A stretch of 64,000 nucleotides of DNA from Holdemania massiliensis. Its GTDB lineage: Bacteria > Bacillota_I > Bacilli_A > Erysipelotrichales > Erysipelotrichaceae. Shown here piece by piece: positions 35,508 to 43,787 of the stretch (its first letter is position 1; every line of letters starts with the position of its first letter). Both the position numbers and the translations under genes were made by a program. The notes beneath the pieces are model-generated. The model did no database searches. It worked only from the letters and a program-made list of their open reading frames with translations, and was not told where the DNA came from. The stretch covers positions 806,001-870,000 of the forward strand of contig NZ_JAKNTK010000001.1 in assembly GCF_022440805.1 (NCBI RefSeq). The letters run 5' to 3'.

Positions 35508-37505
35508 ATGAAAACCAATTTTGATCCTCAGGCCCAAAAGGCGCTGCAGGCAGCCCGCACGGTAGCCCGGCAGATGAAAAATACCTTTATCGGGACGGAA
35601 CATTTGTTGATCGGTATTCTGCAGACAGAAAATTCGGCATTGAAAAAACTGCTGAATGATCGCGGAATTACCGCGGAACAGTTAAAAGAAGATATTCAGG
35701 TGCTGTTCGGATTTAATGAGGAGGAAACACGGCAGACGGAATACACGCAGACCGTCGAAGAAATCCTGGAGAAATGTTTGATTGAAGCGGCGCGGTCTAC
35801 ACCGCATGTGATCACGCTGAAAATGTTGACGCGGACATTGTTGGAAACCCCGAATAATGTGGCTTCCGAACTGCTGCGCCGGTATGATATTGATATTGCC
35901 CAGTTAATCAGCGAACTGAATCAGCAGGATATTGAAAGTCTGAACTCGATTCGGGAGCTGCGCAATCTGAATCAGTGGATGACAAACCGGCCTTCCAATA
36001 TCGTTGAACGCCAGGAACAGATGAAAGCCGTAATTCGAATTTTATGCCGCAAGGAAAAAGCGAATCCGCTGTTGTTAGGCGATCCGGGCGTAGGCAAGAC
36101 GGCGCTTGTTGAACAGCTGGCGAAAAGTATTCAGGAAGGGGAAGTCCCAGACTGTCTGCGTAACAGCGTGATCTTTGAACTCAGCGTCAATGGATTAGTC
36201 GCCGGGACGAAATACCGTGGTGAGTTTGAAGAAAAGATTCAGAAAATACTGGATGCCCTGAAGCAGTTTCCCCAGGTCATTCTTTTTATTGATGAAATTC
36301 ATCAGATCATCGGCGCTGGTAAAGCAGAAGGCTCGATCGATGTTGCGGGAGTGCTGAAACCGGTGCTGGCACGCGGTGAAATCCGCTGCATTGGGGCAAC
36401 AACGTATGACGAATACCTTAAGTTTATTGAAAAAGACCGGGCCTTGCAGCGGCGTTTCCAGCCGGTGATGATTGAAGAGCCGGATCTTGATTCTGCCAGG
36501 CGGATGATTCAAGCCAAAATTCCCGAATACGAACAGCATCATCAGATTCAGTTTCCAATGGATCTGGTGGAACCGCTGATGGAAAGCACGCAGTATTTCA
36601 TGCCCTCGCGCAAACTGCCGGACAAAGCGCTGGACGTCATTGATCTGGCTTGTGCCAGCGCACGGATGGATCATCGCGATCAGGTCAGCCGTCAGGATAT
36701 CGATCAGATTCTGCAGCAGCTGACTGATGTGCCGCTGCAGGATCGAAATCGCAAAGATCGGGTGATGCAGCGGCTGCGCAAGGAATTGATCGGTCAACAG
36801 ACGATGCTGACGCAGATTGATCAGCAGCTGCAATGGATGGAGCTGGGCGTTGTTGAAGACAAACCGTTAGGCGTATGGTTACTTTGCGGCAAACAGTTTT
36901 CCTTAAAGCAGCGATTGGCGAAAGTGCTGGCGCAGCTGTATTTTGGCCAGGATGATCGGCGGATTGAAGTGGATATGATGGATTATCAGGATAGTCAGGC
37001 GGGATATCGGTTTGTCCACGGAACCGATCAGCAGTATTCCTTGTGGCTGGAAAAGCTGCGGCGTTCCCCTTATTCGCTGTTATTGATCCGAAACTTGGAT
37101 GCGGCACGGGCAGAATGCGAGGCGATTCTGCGCAAAGGCATCGAGCAGGGAATGATTGAAGAAGAAGCTGGTCGCAAGGTGGATCTGCGGCATTGTCTGA
37201 TTCTGCTGGACACCCAGCAGAGCCGCAGTTTGTCTGGATTAGGCTTTCAGGCATCCGCGGTTCAAAGTGATGGCGAAGGATGGGAAACGCTGGCTGATGC
37301 GGTTCTTGATTTTAAGACGCTGGGCAGCGCGGAAATGGAAACTTTGGCACGTCGGCGTTATCAGGAAATTACCCGCAAAATGCCGCAGCTGGCGCTGGAG
37401 CTGGGAGAAGATACGCCTTTTGATGTGGAAGGGGAAGATCCGGAAAAGATCGATCGGCAGATCCGTTCCTATTTAACGCGGCATTTTAAAAAATCGGCCG
37501 GCTGA
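35508..37505 (+). CDS. Clp-like AAA+ ATPase with a degenerate second module
   Basis: 665 residues from the ATG at 35508 (AAGGAGG at 35491-35497). Clp N-domain (FDPQAQKALQAARTVARQM, FIGTEHLLIGIL) at about 1-140. First AAA module: Walker A GDPGVGKTALVEQ near 190, Walker B LFIDEIHQIIGAG, pore-type GTKYRGEFEEK, sensor GATTYDEY, Arg finger DRALQRRFQ. The second module is recognisable by position (LIGQQTMLTQID) but its Walker A reads LLCGKQFSLKQ instead of GPTGVGKT, and its Walker B reads LLLIRNLD. So D2 should not bind or hydrolyse ATP. ClpB/ClpC proteins are 800-860 residues. No ClpP-binding loop was seen. An adaptor or remodelling role is possible. Confidence 0.85.
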   Translation: MKTNFDPQAQKALQAARTVARQMKNTFIGTEHLLIGILQTENSALKKLLNDRGITAEQLKEDIQVLFGFNEEETRQTEYTQTVEEILEKCLIEAARSTPHVITLKMLTRTLLETPNNVASELLRRYDIDIAQLISELNQQDIESLNSIRELRNLNQWMTNRPSNIVERQEQMKAVIRILCRKEKANPLLLGDPGVGKTALVEQLAKSIQEGEVPDCLRNSVIFELSVNGLVAGTKYRGEFEEKIQKILDALKQFPQVILFIDEIHQIIGAGKAEGSIDVAGVLKPVLARGEIRCIGATTYDEYLKFIEKDRALQRRFQPVMIEEPDLDSARRMIQAKIPEYEQHHQIQFPMDLVEPLMESTQYFMPSRKLPDKALDVIDLACASARMDHRDQVSRQDIDQILQQLTDVPLQDRNRKDRVMQRLRKELIGQQTMLTQIDQQLQWMELGVVEDKPLGVWLLCGKQFSLKQRLAKVLAQLYFGQDDRRIEVDMMDYQDSQAGYRFVHGTDQQYSLWLEKLRRSPYSLLLIRNLDAARAECEAILRKGIEQGMIEEEAGRKVDLRHCLILLDTQQSRSLSGLGFQASAVQSDGEGWETLADAVLDFKTLGSAEMETLARRRYQEITRKMPQLALELGEDTPFDVEGEDPEKIDRQIRSYLTRHFKKSAG

Positions 37506-37613
37506 ATGAGGTAAAAACAGGCCGGGATCTGGGAAAAACGGCTGTGTTGGTTGCCTGGCTTTGCAGGGTGTGATAAAATAAACACTACTAAAAGGCGAAA
37601 AAGAGGGAAAAGG

Positions 37614-38258
37614 ATGGAATATTCAGCGTTGATCGTGGCTGCCGGACAAGGCCGCCGGATGAATCTTGGCTACAACAAGGTGTTTTACACCTTTGCGGAC
37701 GGCAAAAATGTATTGGAAAAAACAATGAGTATCTTTGAGGCAGACCCACGCTGCCGTCAGATTGTCATCGTCACGCAGCGGGAGGATTATGTTCGCTGCA
37801 TGCGCAATCGAACACAGCGGGGAAATGTGGTATTTGTGGAAGGCGGAGCAACTCGGCAGGAGAGTGTATTCAACGGCCTGATGGCGGTGAGCGAGGATTA
37901 TGTGCTGATCCATGACGGAGCCCGGCCGTTTCTTGAACAGGCCTGTCTGGACCGACTTTGTCAATGTTTAAGCGAGCATGATGCCTGTCTTCTGACCGTG
38001 CCGTGCAAGGATACGATCAAGGTCATTGAAGAGGGAAGAATTAAGGAAACACCTAACCGCAGCCAGCTGGTTCAGGCGCAGACGCCGCAGGCATTTAAAA
38101 CATCGCTGATTCTGCGGGCATACCGCAAAGCGCGTCAGGAAAAGGTGCAGGCTACCGATGACGCCCAGGTTGTGGAACTGTTGACGGGCGAAGCGGTTTA
38201 TGCCGTTTTGGGCTCTTATAAAAACATTAAGATTACAACGCAGGAAGATCTGCGCTGA
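37614..38258 (+). CDS. ispD: 2-C-methyl-D-erythritol 4-phosphate cytidylyltransferase
   Basis: 214 residues from the ATG at 37614 (AGGGAAAAGG ahead); a start 21 codons upstream has no ribosome site. It catalyses the CTP-dependent step of the MEP isoprenoid pathway. Motifs: nucleotide loop AAGQGRRMNLGYNKVF near the N-terminus, VEGGATRQESVFNGL, HDGARPF, and TDDAQVVELL toward the end. The family includes TarI, a wall teichoic acid enzyme. With no tarJ or ispF next to it, IspD is preferred but not certain. A strong terminator overlaps its stop codon. Confidence 0.88.
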   Translation: MEYSALIVAAGQGRRMNLGYNKVFYTFADGKNVLEKTMSIFEADPRCRQIVIVTQREDYVRCMRNRTQRGNVVFVEGGATRQESVFNGLMAVSEDYVLIHDGARPFLEQACLDRLCQCLSEHDACLLTVPCKDTIKVIEEGRIKETPNRSQLVQAQTPQAFKTSLILRAYRKARQEKVQATDDAQVVELLTGEAVYAVLGSYKNIKITTQEDLR

Positions 38259-38287
38259 AAGGACAGCCCCGGGGCTGTCCTTTTGTT
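38258..38287 (+). terminator. Terminator of ispD
   Basis: AAAGGACAGCCCC is directly followed by its complement GGGGCTGTCCTTT and more T. It is a perfect 26-bp palindrome beginning at the stop codon. Confidence 0.85.
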
Positions 38288-38408
38288 GGTAAAGGTTAGA
38301 ATTATTTTGTTTAATTCAGCGAAAATAAGTGGAGAATGTAAGTATTACTATTTTATTATTGTTACTATAAAGGGTGGGGAAAAGATTTTTATTAAAGCAT
38401 AAGTAATG

Positions 38409-38441
38409 ATTATCTATAAGTAATAATTGCTTATAGATAAT
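38409..38441. promoter_or_regulatory. AT-rich 12-bp inverted repeat upstream of the nuclease lipoprotein
   Basis: ATTATCTATAAG (38409-38420) and CTTATAGATAAT (38430-38441) form a perfect inverted repeat with 9 nt between. It lies just upstream of the -35 box (38451). Its position suits an activator or repressor site better than a terminator. Confidence 0.45.
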
Positions 38442-38450
38442 TATTCATTA

Positions 38451-38480
38451 TTGGACATATAGAACACAACCTCCTATAAT
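38451..38480 (+). promoter_or_regulatory. Promoter of the nuclease/phosphatase lipoprotein gene
   Basis: TTGGAC (38451-38456) and TATAAT (38475-38480) are 18 nt apart, with a cre site beginning 8 nt after the -10 box. Confidence 0.6.
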
Positions 38481-38487
38481 GAAACTG

Positions 38488-38501
38488 TGAAAGCGCTTTC
38501 T
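38488..38501. promoter_or_regulatory. cre site (CcpA operator)
   Basis: TGAAAGCGCTTTCT matches the palindromic cre consensus (TGAAAGCGCTTTCA) at 13 of 14 positions. Lying over or just after the transcription start, it predicts carbon-catabolite repression of the gene at 38530. Confidence 0.75.
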
Positions 38502-38529
38502 AATCTTAAGATCATAGAGGAGGATTTCT

Positions 38530-40494
38530 ATGCAGCAAGGAAAGAAACTTGTCCTTACTCTCTTCTTATTGGCTGCAATGCTTACAGGATGTACGTCGAA
38601 TCCTGCAGCACAGCCAACAAAGTCTCCTGAACCCTCGGCATCCGATACGATTTCATTGAAAGTGGCTACCTGGAATGTAGATTCCAAGGCGCATCCGGAT
38701 ATCAATAAGATGTCGGAAATTATTCATGATTTAGGGATTGAAATCATGGGCTTCCAGGAAATTGATGTGAACAATGAACGGAATAACCGTGATATGGTCC
38801 AGGAATTTGTCAATGAGAATTATCCCTACGTCCATTTTGCCAAGGGCCGTGATTTTGCGAATGGGGGATTTGGCGTCGGGATTACCAGCGCACATGAACT
38901 GCTGGAGCTGTCGTCCATTCCGATTGAAAGCACAAGCTCAAAAGCGACCAAAACATTGGAGCGTGCTGTAATTGAGAAAGAGGGAAAACGGATTTCATTT
39001 TATGTCACGCATACGAGCTGGGAAAATATTGAATTGAGAAGGCGGCAAATTGCGCAGATTATCGAACGGGTCCAAATGGATCCGAACGAGTATAAAATCA
39101 TGGTGGCAGACTGGAATGCAGAATTGGGCAAGACAGAGTATGCCATGTTTGAAGATGAATTCAATATTGCAAACGGCAAGGACGGAAACTGGCTAGATAC
39201 CTTTAACGGCAGTGAAACCTTTGACCCGTTGGACAACATCATTACGACTAAGAACATTACGATTTCCAATGTTGATAAAGTTCGCACGGACATGGCGGAT
39301 CATGATCTGCTGTATTGTGACTTGACTCTGCACGATCAAATTCAGGGGTCAGCCGGAATTGGAAATGTCGGCCTGGGGCAGGGGGTTAATGCCAGCAGCA
39401 CAGCTAAGGATTCGGATCCGATGAGGCTCAATGATTGTGATATGGAAACGCTGTGGGAGTCAGAAACAGGCGGCGAACAGTCGGTGATCATCGAGATGGA
39501 CCGTTTGTATCAAGGCAAGAGCTTAACTGTATTCTGGGGAGATTTGAAACCGGAATCAATTGAAATTCAAATGTCAGCAGACGGCGTGCTGTATGAAGAT
39601 TCATCAAAGGGAGAACTGACTTCCGCTGAAACAGCACTTGATTTTAACGGCACATTCAAATATTTAAAGCTGACATTATTGGGAAATGCGGACAAATATC
39701 AGATTCGCGAACTTCAAATTTTTGCCGACCGCATTCCTTATACCGCGGATCATACTGAGAATGTTCTGATCCATGGAGATATGGAAGATTTGGAAGGCTG
39801 GCAGTTCAGAACAGACTTTACCAGCAAAGAAACAAATCCTGTAAAAAGTGAACTGAGCGGGGGCGCTGATACTGATGCTGCGGAAGGCAGTCAGGCTTAT
39901 AAAATTACCCGAACTCATGCAGAGGGAATCGGCAAAGCTTCTTTAGTTCAGCACGCTGAAATCACGGCAAATAAAAAATATCAGCTGAGTTTTGAGCAGA
40001 AAACGGATACGCTGGGCAGTGCATCCTTTGGCTATGAGGTTATTCAATATGATGATCAAGGACAGGCCCTGGATTTGTACCATGTTGCATTGAATGACAA
40101 TCTTAACTTATCTCAGACCTATCGGCGTAATGATTACAATTTTACAACCGCGCCGAACGCTGCCAGTGTAGATATTCTGTTTCATGTAACAGCTGGAGAA
40201 GGTTCATTGTGGCTGGATAATGTTTCTTTGAAACAAGTAGTTCCGACGGAAGCTATTCTTTTGACCGCAGACAAAACGCTTTTGACCGAAGGTGAAACGG
40301 GATTCGTTCGGGCTAATATCTTACCGAATAATTACACGGATCTCAAATATCATTGGATCAGTACAGATGATTCCGTTGTCACAGTAGATGATGAGGGAAA
40401 GATCAGTGCTAAAGGTATTGGACAGGCTTATGTTGGTTTACGGAATGACAGTGATTTGGCAGCTGAGTCGTTGATTTTGATAACTGTTCAATAA
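38530..40494 (+). CDS. Lipoprotein with endonuclease/exonuclease/phosphatase and discoidin domains
   Basis: 654 residues, with AGAGGAGG ahead. Signal peptide with lipobox MLTGC. A Pro/Ser linker, then an EEP-family domain (about 40-270: KVATWNVDS, GFQEIDVN, VADWNAELGKT, DHDLLYCDL) with the metal-binding N, E, D and H residues in order. Next a discoidin-like region (about 280-410), a carbohydrate-binding-like domain (about 420-570, GDMEDLEGWQF, GSLWLDNVSL), and a Big_2 Ig-like repeat at the end (LTEGETGFVRANILPNNY, TVDDEGKISAKGIG). It acts at the cell surface, probably on a phosphodiester or phosphorylated glycan/lipid. The cre site suggests a nutritional role. The substrate is unknown. Confidence 0.85.
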   Translation: MQQGKKLVLTLFLLAAMLTGCTSNPAAQPTKSPEPSASDTISLKVATWNVDSKAHPDINKMSEIIHDLGIEIMGFQEIDVNNERNNRDMVQEFVNENYPYVHFAKGRDFANGGFGVGITSAHELLELSSIPIESTSSKATKTLERAVIEKEGKRISFYVTHTSWENIELRRRQIAQIIERVQMDPNEYKIMVADWNAELGKTEYAMFEDEFNIANGKDGNWLDTFNGSETFDPLDNIITTKNITISNVDKVRTDMADHDLLYCDLTLHDQIQGSAGIGNVGLGQGVNASSTAKDSDPMRLNDCDMETLWESETGGEQSVIIEMDRLYQGKSLTVFWGDLKPESIEIQMSADGVLYEDSSKGELTSAETALDFNGTFKYLKLTLLGNADKYQIRELQIFADRIPYTADHTENVLIHGDMEDLEGWQFRTDFTSKETNPVKSELSGGADTDAAEGSQAYKITRTHAEGIGKASLVQHAEITANKKYQLSFEQKTDTLGSASFGYEVIQYDDQGQALDLYHVALNDNLNLSQTYRRNDYNFTTAPNAASVDILFHVTAGEGSLWLDNVSLKQVVPTEAILLTADKTLLTEGETGFVRANILPNNYTDLKYHWISTDDSVVTVDDEGKISAKGIGQAYVGLRNDSDLAAESLILITVQ

Positions 40495-40619
40495 TCTTAA
40501 TCATAGTCAGAGGATTAAGCAGGCATTCATAACCTGCTTTTCTCTCATTTTGAATCGTGATAAGCATTAAAAATGAGTGAACTGCCTTGAAATAACTCAG
40601 GAATGTTCTATAATATAAA

Positions 40620-40727
40620 AGTAGGATCGCTTGCAACAGCGATACCCGTCATTCACTACCTCTTACGAGGGAAGTGGTGGACAGATAAACGCCGGTCATC
40701 TTTGGGAGACTGTACGGCGTTTTTTCT
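40620..40727 (+). ncRNA. Putative antisense antitoxin RNA, copy 1
   Basis: Promoter TTGAAA (40587-40592), 16 nt, TATAAT (40609-40614). An intrinsic terminator (AAACGCCG 40687-40694 with CGGCGTTT 40715-40722, T run to 40727) gives an RNA of about 108 nt. It is antisense to the 3' half of the minus-strand small gene at 40656-40838. Confidence 0.65.
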
Positions 40728-40838
40728 TTTTCGGTCTATAATTTTCAATCTGTATTCAAGAAGCATGATCGCTGTTTGGACGATCAAGATGAATTCAGAA
40801 AGAGAAATAGAGCTCAAAAGTTTTATGAATAGCTTCAT
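40656..40838 (-). CDS. Small membrane protein, putative type I toxin, copy 1
   Basis: 60 residues: MKLFIKLLSSISLSEFILIV, a continued hydrophobic segment to about residue 33, then a basic tail ending HHFPRKR. The ATG follows a perfect AAAGGAGGGG. Just upstream of it an AGCTT-type hairpin could mask the ribosome site. One transmembrane helix plus a charged tail, a strong ribosome site and a convergent antisense RNA fit type I toxins of Gram-positives (TxpA/Fst-like or holin-like toxins). The family identity itself is inference. Confidence 0.6.
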   Translation of the reverse strand: MKLFIKLLSSISLSEFILIVQTAIMLLEYRLKIIDRKRKNAVQSPKDDRRLSVHHFPRKR

Positions 40839-41141
40839 AAAAAGCCCCTCCTTTCCTAAGCTCAGAAAAACAAGCTTGAAAAACAATGAATCAAACAATG
40901 ATCCATCCGGACGGGCAGCCGCTGTAAACAAAAGACCCTACAGGTTTAATATTGCGGAAAATTGGAAAAAGCCCCGCCAAAAATTAAAAAAAGTAAGGTT
41001 ACTGCAAAGATTTTCTGACCCCATGATGTAAATTAATGAAAAATAATAATTAGTTTATAAAAACATAGTATTTTTACATTTTAATTCTTAGAAAATAAAT
41101 AAACAGCCTTGAAATAACTCAGGAATGTTCTATAATATAAA

Positions 41142-41258
41142 GGTAGGATCGCTTGTAACAGCGATACCCGTCATTCACTACCTCTTACGAGGGAAGTGGT
41201 GGACAGATAAACGCCGAGAATCTTTGGGAGAGTTGACGGCGTTTTTTCTTTTTCGGTC
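41142..41258 (+). ncRNA. Putative antisense antitoxin RNA, copy 2
   Basis: Promoter TTGAAA (41109-41114) and TATAAT (41131-41136), with a terminator stem around 41219-41254 and a T run to about 41257. It overlaps the 3' half of the small gene at 41178-41360. Confidence 0.65.
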
Positions 41259-41360
41259 TATAATTTTCAGTCTGTATTCAAGAAACAGGATCGTTGTTTG
41301 GACGATCAGGATGAATTCAGAAAGAGAAATAGAGCTCAAAAGTTTTATGAATTGCTTCAT
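41178..41360 (-). CDS. Small membrane protein, putative type I toxin, copy 2
   Basis: 60 residues differing from copy 1 at only a few positions (MKQFIKLLSSISLSEFILIV, tail RRLSVHHFPRKR). The reading frame, the ribosome site AAAGGAGGGG and the basic tail are all conserved between copies, which supports real coding. The antisense RNA gene of the same cassette is also intact. Confidence 0.6.
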   Translation of the reverse strand: MKQFIKLLSSISLSEFILIVQTTILFLEYRLKIIDRKRKNAVNSPKDSRRLSVHHFPRKR

Positions 41361-41586
41361 AAAAAGCCCCTCCTTTCTTTAAGCTCAGAAAATCGAGCTT
41401 GAAAACAATGAATCAAACAATGATCCATCCGGACGGGCAGCCGCTGTAAACAAGAAATCCTACATTTCTAATATTGCGGAAAATTGGAAAAAGCCCCGCC
41501 GAAAATTGAAAAAAGTAAGGTTACAGCACAGGTTTTCTGTTCAAATTATGTAAATTTATGAAACAGTCGATTCTAAAAGGGGAAAA

Positions 41587-41793
41587 CTTGAAATAACTCA
41601 AGAATGTTCTATAATATAAAAGTAGGATCGCTTGTAACAGCGATACCCGTCATTCACTCCCTCTTACGAGGGAAGTGGTGGACAGAACAACGCCGGTCAT
41701 CTTTGCGAGACTGTACGGCGTTGTTCTTTTTTGGTCTATAATTTTCAGTCTGTATTCAAGAAACAGGATCGCTGTTTGGACGATCAAAATGAA
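41587..41793. repeat. Truncated repeat cassette, copy 3
   Basis: It keeps the antisense RNA promoter and terminator but stops matching at about 41793, inside the toxin-like gene, so the ribosome site and first codons are lost. Confidence 0.75.
41620..41732 (+). ncRNA. Putative antisense RNA, copy 3 (orphan)
   Basis: TTGAAA (41588-41593) and TATAAT (41610-41615) are conserved. The terminator stem AACGCCG/CGGCGTT is present but its T run is interrupted by a G. With its own toxin broken, it might act in trans on copies 1 and 2. Confidence 0.5.
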
Positions 41794-41800
41794 ATTATTG
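41650..41800 (-). pseudogene. Broken toxin-like gene, copy 3
   Basis: The core FILIVQTAILFLEYRLKIID matches copies 1 and 2. The N-terminal codons and ribosome site are replaced by unrelated sequence, and the tail is frameshifted after that core (PYSLAKMTGVV instead of QSPKDDRR). Confidence 0.6.
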
Positions 41801-41822
41801 AGATCAGAATTGATAATTATTA

Positions 41823-41850
41823 TAAAAAAAAGACGCTGTTTATCAGCGCC
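41823..41850 (-). terminator. Terminator of the GNAT/YoaP gene
   Basis: GCGCTG/CAGCGT form a stem on the minus strand, followed by a long T run (A run at 41823-41830). Confidence 0.8.
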
Positions 41851-41880
41851 CAAATGGGGAACGATATAAATAATGTCGAT

Positions 41881-42639
41881 TCAGCCTTTCCTTAAGATAC
41901 GTTTTAAGGCATCAAGGTTAAGCAGATTGACTGTTTCAAAATGTCCTTTATAGAAGCAGGCCCAGTTATTGAACACACAAGGAAGGGATTTCGCTTTTTC
42001 AACAGAGTCAATGGGATTGAGCGATAGCGGAATGGAATTGGCCTCACATTCTTTCCTTATAGTTTCTATATATTGAGTAATAAACGGACATTGATAATCA
42101 TAAAAAAGTGTTAATTCCTGATTTTCAATCTGCATAAGCTTCACATTTGCAGCGAACCGCGGCAAGGTTTTATCAAAAGACAAGGCTAATAGATCATAGC
42201 CATTCTCCGTTTGATCAACAATCTTAAAATTAAACTTCTTCACGAAGGATTGGTCAGAAAGCCAGGCTTTTTGTTTTTGAGAGCCAAGCATGCAGACACC
42301 GGATTTGCCCTGCCTTTCAGCGTCTGCCAAACAGGATTCCAGCAGTGCCTGCCCGATCCCCTGACCTTTATAAGATCCAGATACCCATAGACAGTACAAA
42401 TAGAGATAATTATCACCAAGAATTGGAACCCAGGCCGTTTCCAATGGTGCATATTCGATGAAAACCGCTTCCTTCACATTCAGTTTTCGAAAAATATGAC
42501 CTTCAGGAATACGGTCAGCCAGCCACTGACGTTTCGCTTCCACACCTGGATGCGGTTTTTTGCTGCGGATGATGCAGCTGAGATGTTCTGTTTCCAGATT
42601 ATCCAAAGTTAAAGTTACAAAATCCATTTGCATATTCAT
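41881..42639 (-). CDS. GNAT N-acetyltransferase with YoaP-like C-terminal domain
   Basis: 252 residues. The GNAT domain at about 1-150 has the acetyl-CoA loop GSYKGQGIGQALL. A C-terminal YoaP-type domain at about 165-250 starts at the thioredoxin-like strand-loop LTLFYDYQCPF. The same two-domain layout is known from Bacillus YoaP. It probably acetylates a small molecule or peptide; the substrate is unknown. It is monocistronic, with a strong terminator, and convergent with the repeat cassettes. Confidence 0.85.
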   Translation of the reverse strand: MNMQMDFVTLTLDNLETEHLSCIIRSKKPHPGVEAKRQWLADRIPEGHIFRKLNVKEAVFIEYAPLETAWVPILGDNYLYLYCLWVSGSYKGQGIGQALLESCLADAERQGKSGVCMLGSQKQKAWLSDQSFVKKFNFKIVDQTENGYDLLALSFDKTLPRFAANVKLMQIENQELTLFYDYQCPFITQYIETIRKECEANSIPLSLNPIDSVEKAKSLPCVFNNWACFYKGHFETVNLLNLDALKRILRKG

Positions 42640-42806
42640 TCCTCATTTTCTATTGATGCATAGATTCATTATACATGAAATGCATCAGAAAACTTGATCT
42701 GAACAAACTTTATGAATAAAGTGGCTGAGAAAGTTGATCGGGGAATTAAATTTACAGGATATCTGCCTTTTTTCGTTTTATAATGGAATGGACAGGAGGT
42801 TTGTTT

Positions 42807-43601
42807 ATGCAAATACAGACAATTTTAGATCATCTCCAACGACATACGCCTTGGGTAGATTATCGCAAAACCCGGGATATCGTTCTGGTCGGCGAAACAC
42901 ACACGGAGATCACTCAGGCTGCGGTTTGCTGGGTTGCAACAAAAAAGGTGATTGAGGAATGTATTAAGCGGGATATTCATTTTATCATCTCTCATGAAAA
43001 CTGCTTCTATCTGGAAACAACGGCTCCATACCGATCCATGAAAGAGCTTCGGGATGAAAAAATCAAACTTTGCCGTGATCATCAGATTACAATTTATCGC
43101 TGCCATGATGGTTGGGATCGCTTTCCTGAATATGGTGTTGCGGATTGCCTGGCCCAAATAACCGGAATTCCATTTAATCCTCGTCCAACCGAGTCCTTTT
43201 ATCATTACGCCTGTCTTCAGCATAAAACTGTGTTGGAACTGGCTGAAAAATTAGCGGAGGCGTTAGCCCCGCATGGCTGCAGCGGCGTTGAAATCTTGGG
43301 AAATCCTGAACAGTCAGTGACTAAATTAGGCGTTGGGGTCGGGGCTGAAATGGATTCTCAGATCATGCGGATGGAAAATGTGGACTGCATGATTCTTTCG
43401 GATGACAGCTGCACCAACTGGATTGACCTGCAATGGTGTCTGGACGCTCAAATTCCTTGTATCCTCTGCCATCATTCCACAAATGAGATGGAAGGAATGC
43501 TCGGATTGGTAAAATATTTAAGTCAGATTTTTCCGGAATGCTCATTTTTCAAATTAGATGAAGGCTTTCAATTTACATTCGTTCCAGCAAGAAGAAAATA
43601 A
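42807..43601 (+). CDS. NIF3-like (DUF34) protein
   Basis: 264 residues from the ATG at 42807, preceded by AGGAGG. NIF3/YqfO-type text: VLVGETHTEITQAAV, the metal-binding DIHFIISHEN, GVEILG, and near the C-terminus CHHSTNEMEGMLGLVKYL. Members form a toroid with a dinuclear metal centre. Their reaction is unsettled, although they are often annotated as GTP cyclohydrolase I type 2. A TATAAT lies at 42779-42784. It stands alone. Confidence 0.75.
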   Translation: MQIQTILDHLQRHTPWVDYRKTRDIVLVGETHTEITQAAVCWVATKKVIEECIKRDIHFIISHENCFYLETTAPYRSMKELRDEKIKLCRDHQITIYRCHDGWDRFPEYGVADCLAQITGIPFNPRPTESFYHYACLQHKTVLELAEKLAEALAPHGCSGVEILGNPEQSVTKLGVGVGAEMDSQIMRMENVDCMILSDDSCTNWIDLQWCLDAQIPCILCHHSTNEMEGMLGLVKYLSQIFPECSFFKLDEGFQFTFVPARRK

Positions 43602-43748
43602 CAGGGGATAGGATTTAATTTTAGTGTTTGACCGTAAACGGCTAAATCATCACGGCCTTTTGGCTTTTTTAGCAAGACATCATGAATCGAGCTAAGCGGA
43701 TCTGAAAAAAAGCAGATTGTAAGGGAGAAATCAGATCTGCGAATTGTG

Positions 43749-43777
43749 AAAAAAACGAAGTCTGTCGGCTTCGTTTT
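43749..43777 (-). terminator. Terminator of the sigma factor-DUF2461 operon
   Basis: AAAACGAAG (43752-43760) pairs with CTTCGTTTT (43769-43777). The A run on the left gives the minus-strand T tract just after the stop at 43788. Confidence 0.85.
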
Positions 43778-43787
43778 CCGTATAGAA

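Larger units (their letters stand above)
40585..41017. repeat. Tandem repeat cassette, copy 1 (type I toxin-antitoxin-like)
   Basis: A 433-bp unit with a plus-strand promoter and short RNA at one end, and a convergent minus-strand small-protein gene. A 433-bp copy of very high similarity follows at 41107-41539, and a truncated one at 41587-41793. Each unit is separated by short AT-rich DNA. Confidence 0.85.
41107..41539. repeat. Tandem repeat cassette, copy 2
   Basis: It has the same length (433 bp) as copy 1 with scattered substitutions, and the promoter, RNA, terminator and toxin-like gene are all preserved. Confidence 0.85.

Noticed and set aside
40603..41031. 142-codon plus-strand frame in the repeat cassette
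   Set aside because: It begins inside the promoter of the antisense RNA, crosses its terminator and is antisense to the better-supported small gene; copy 2 does not preserve its length.
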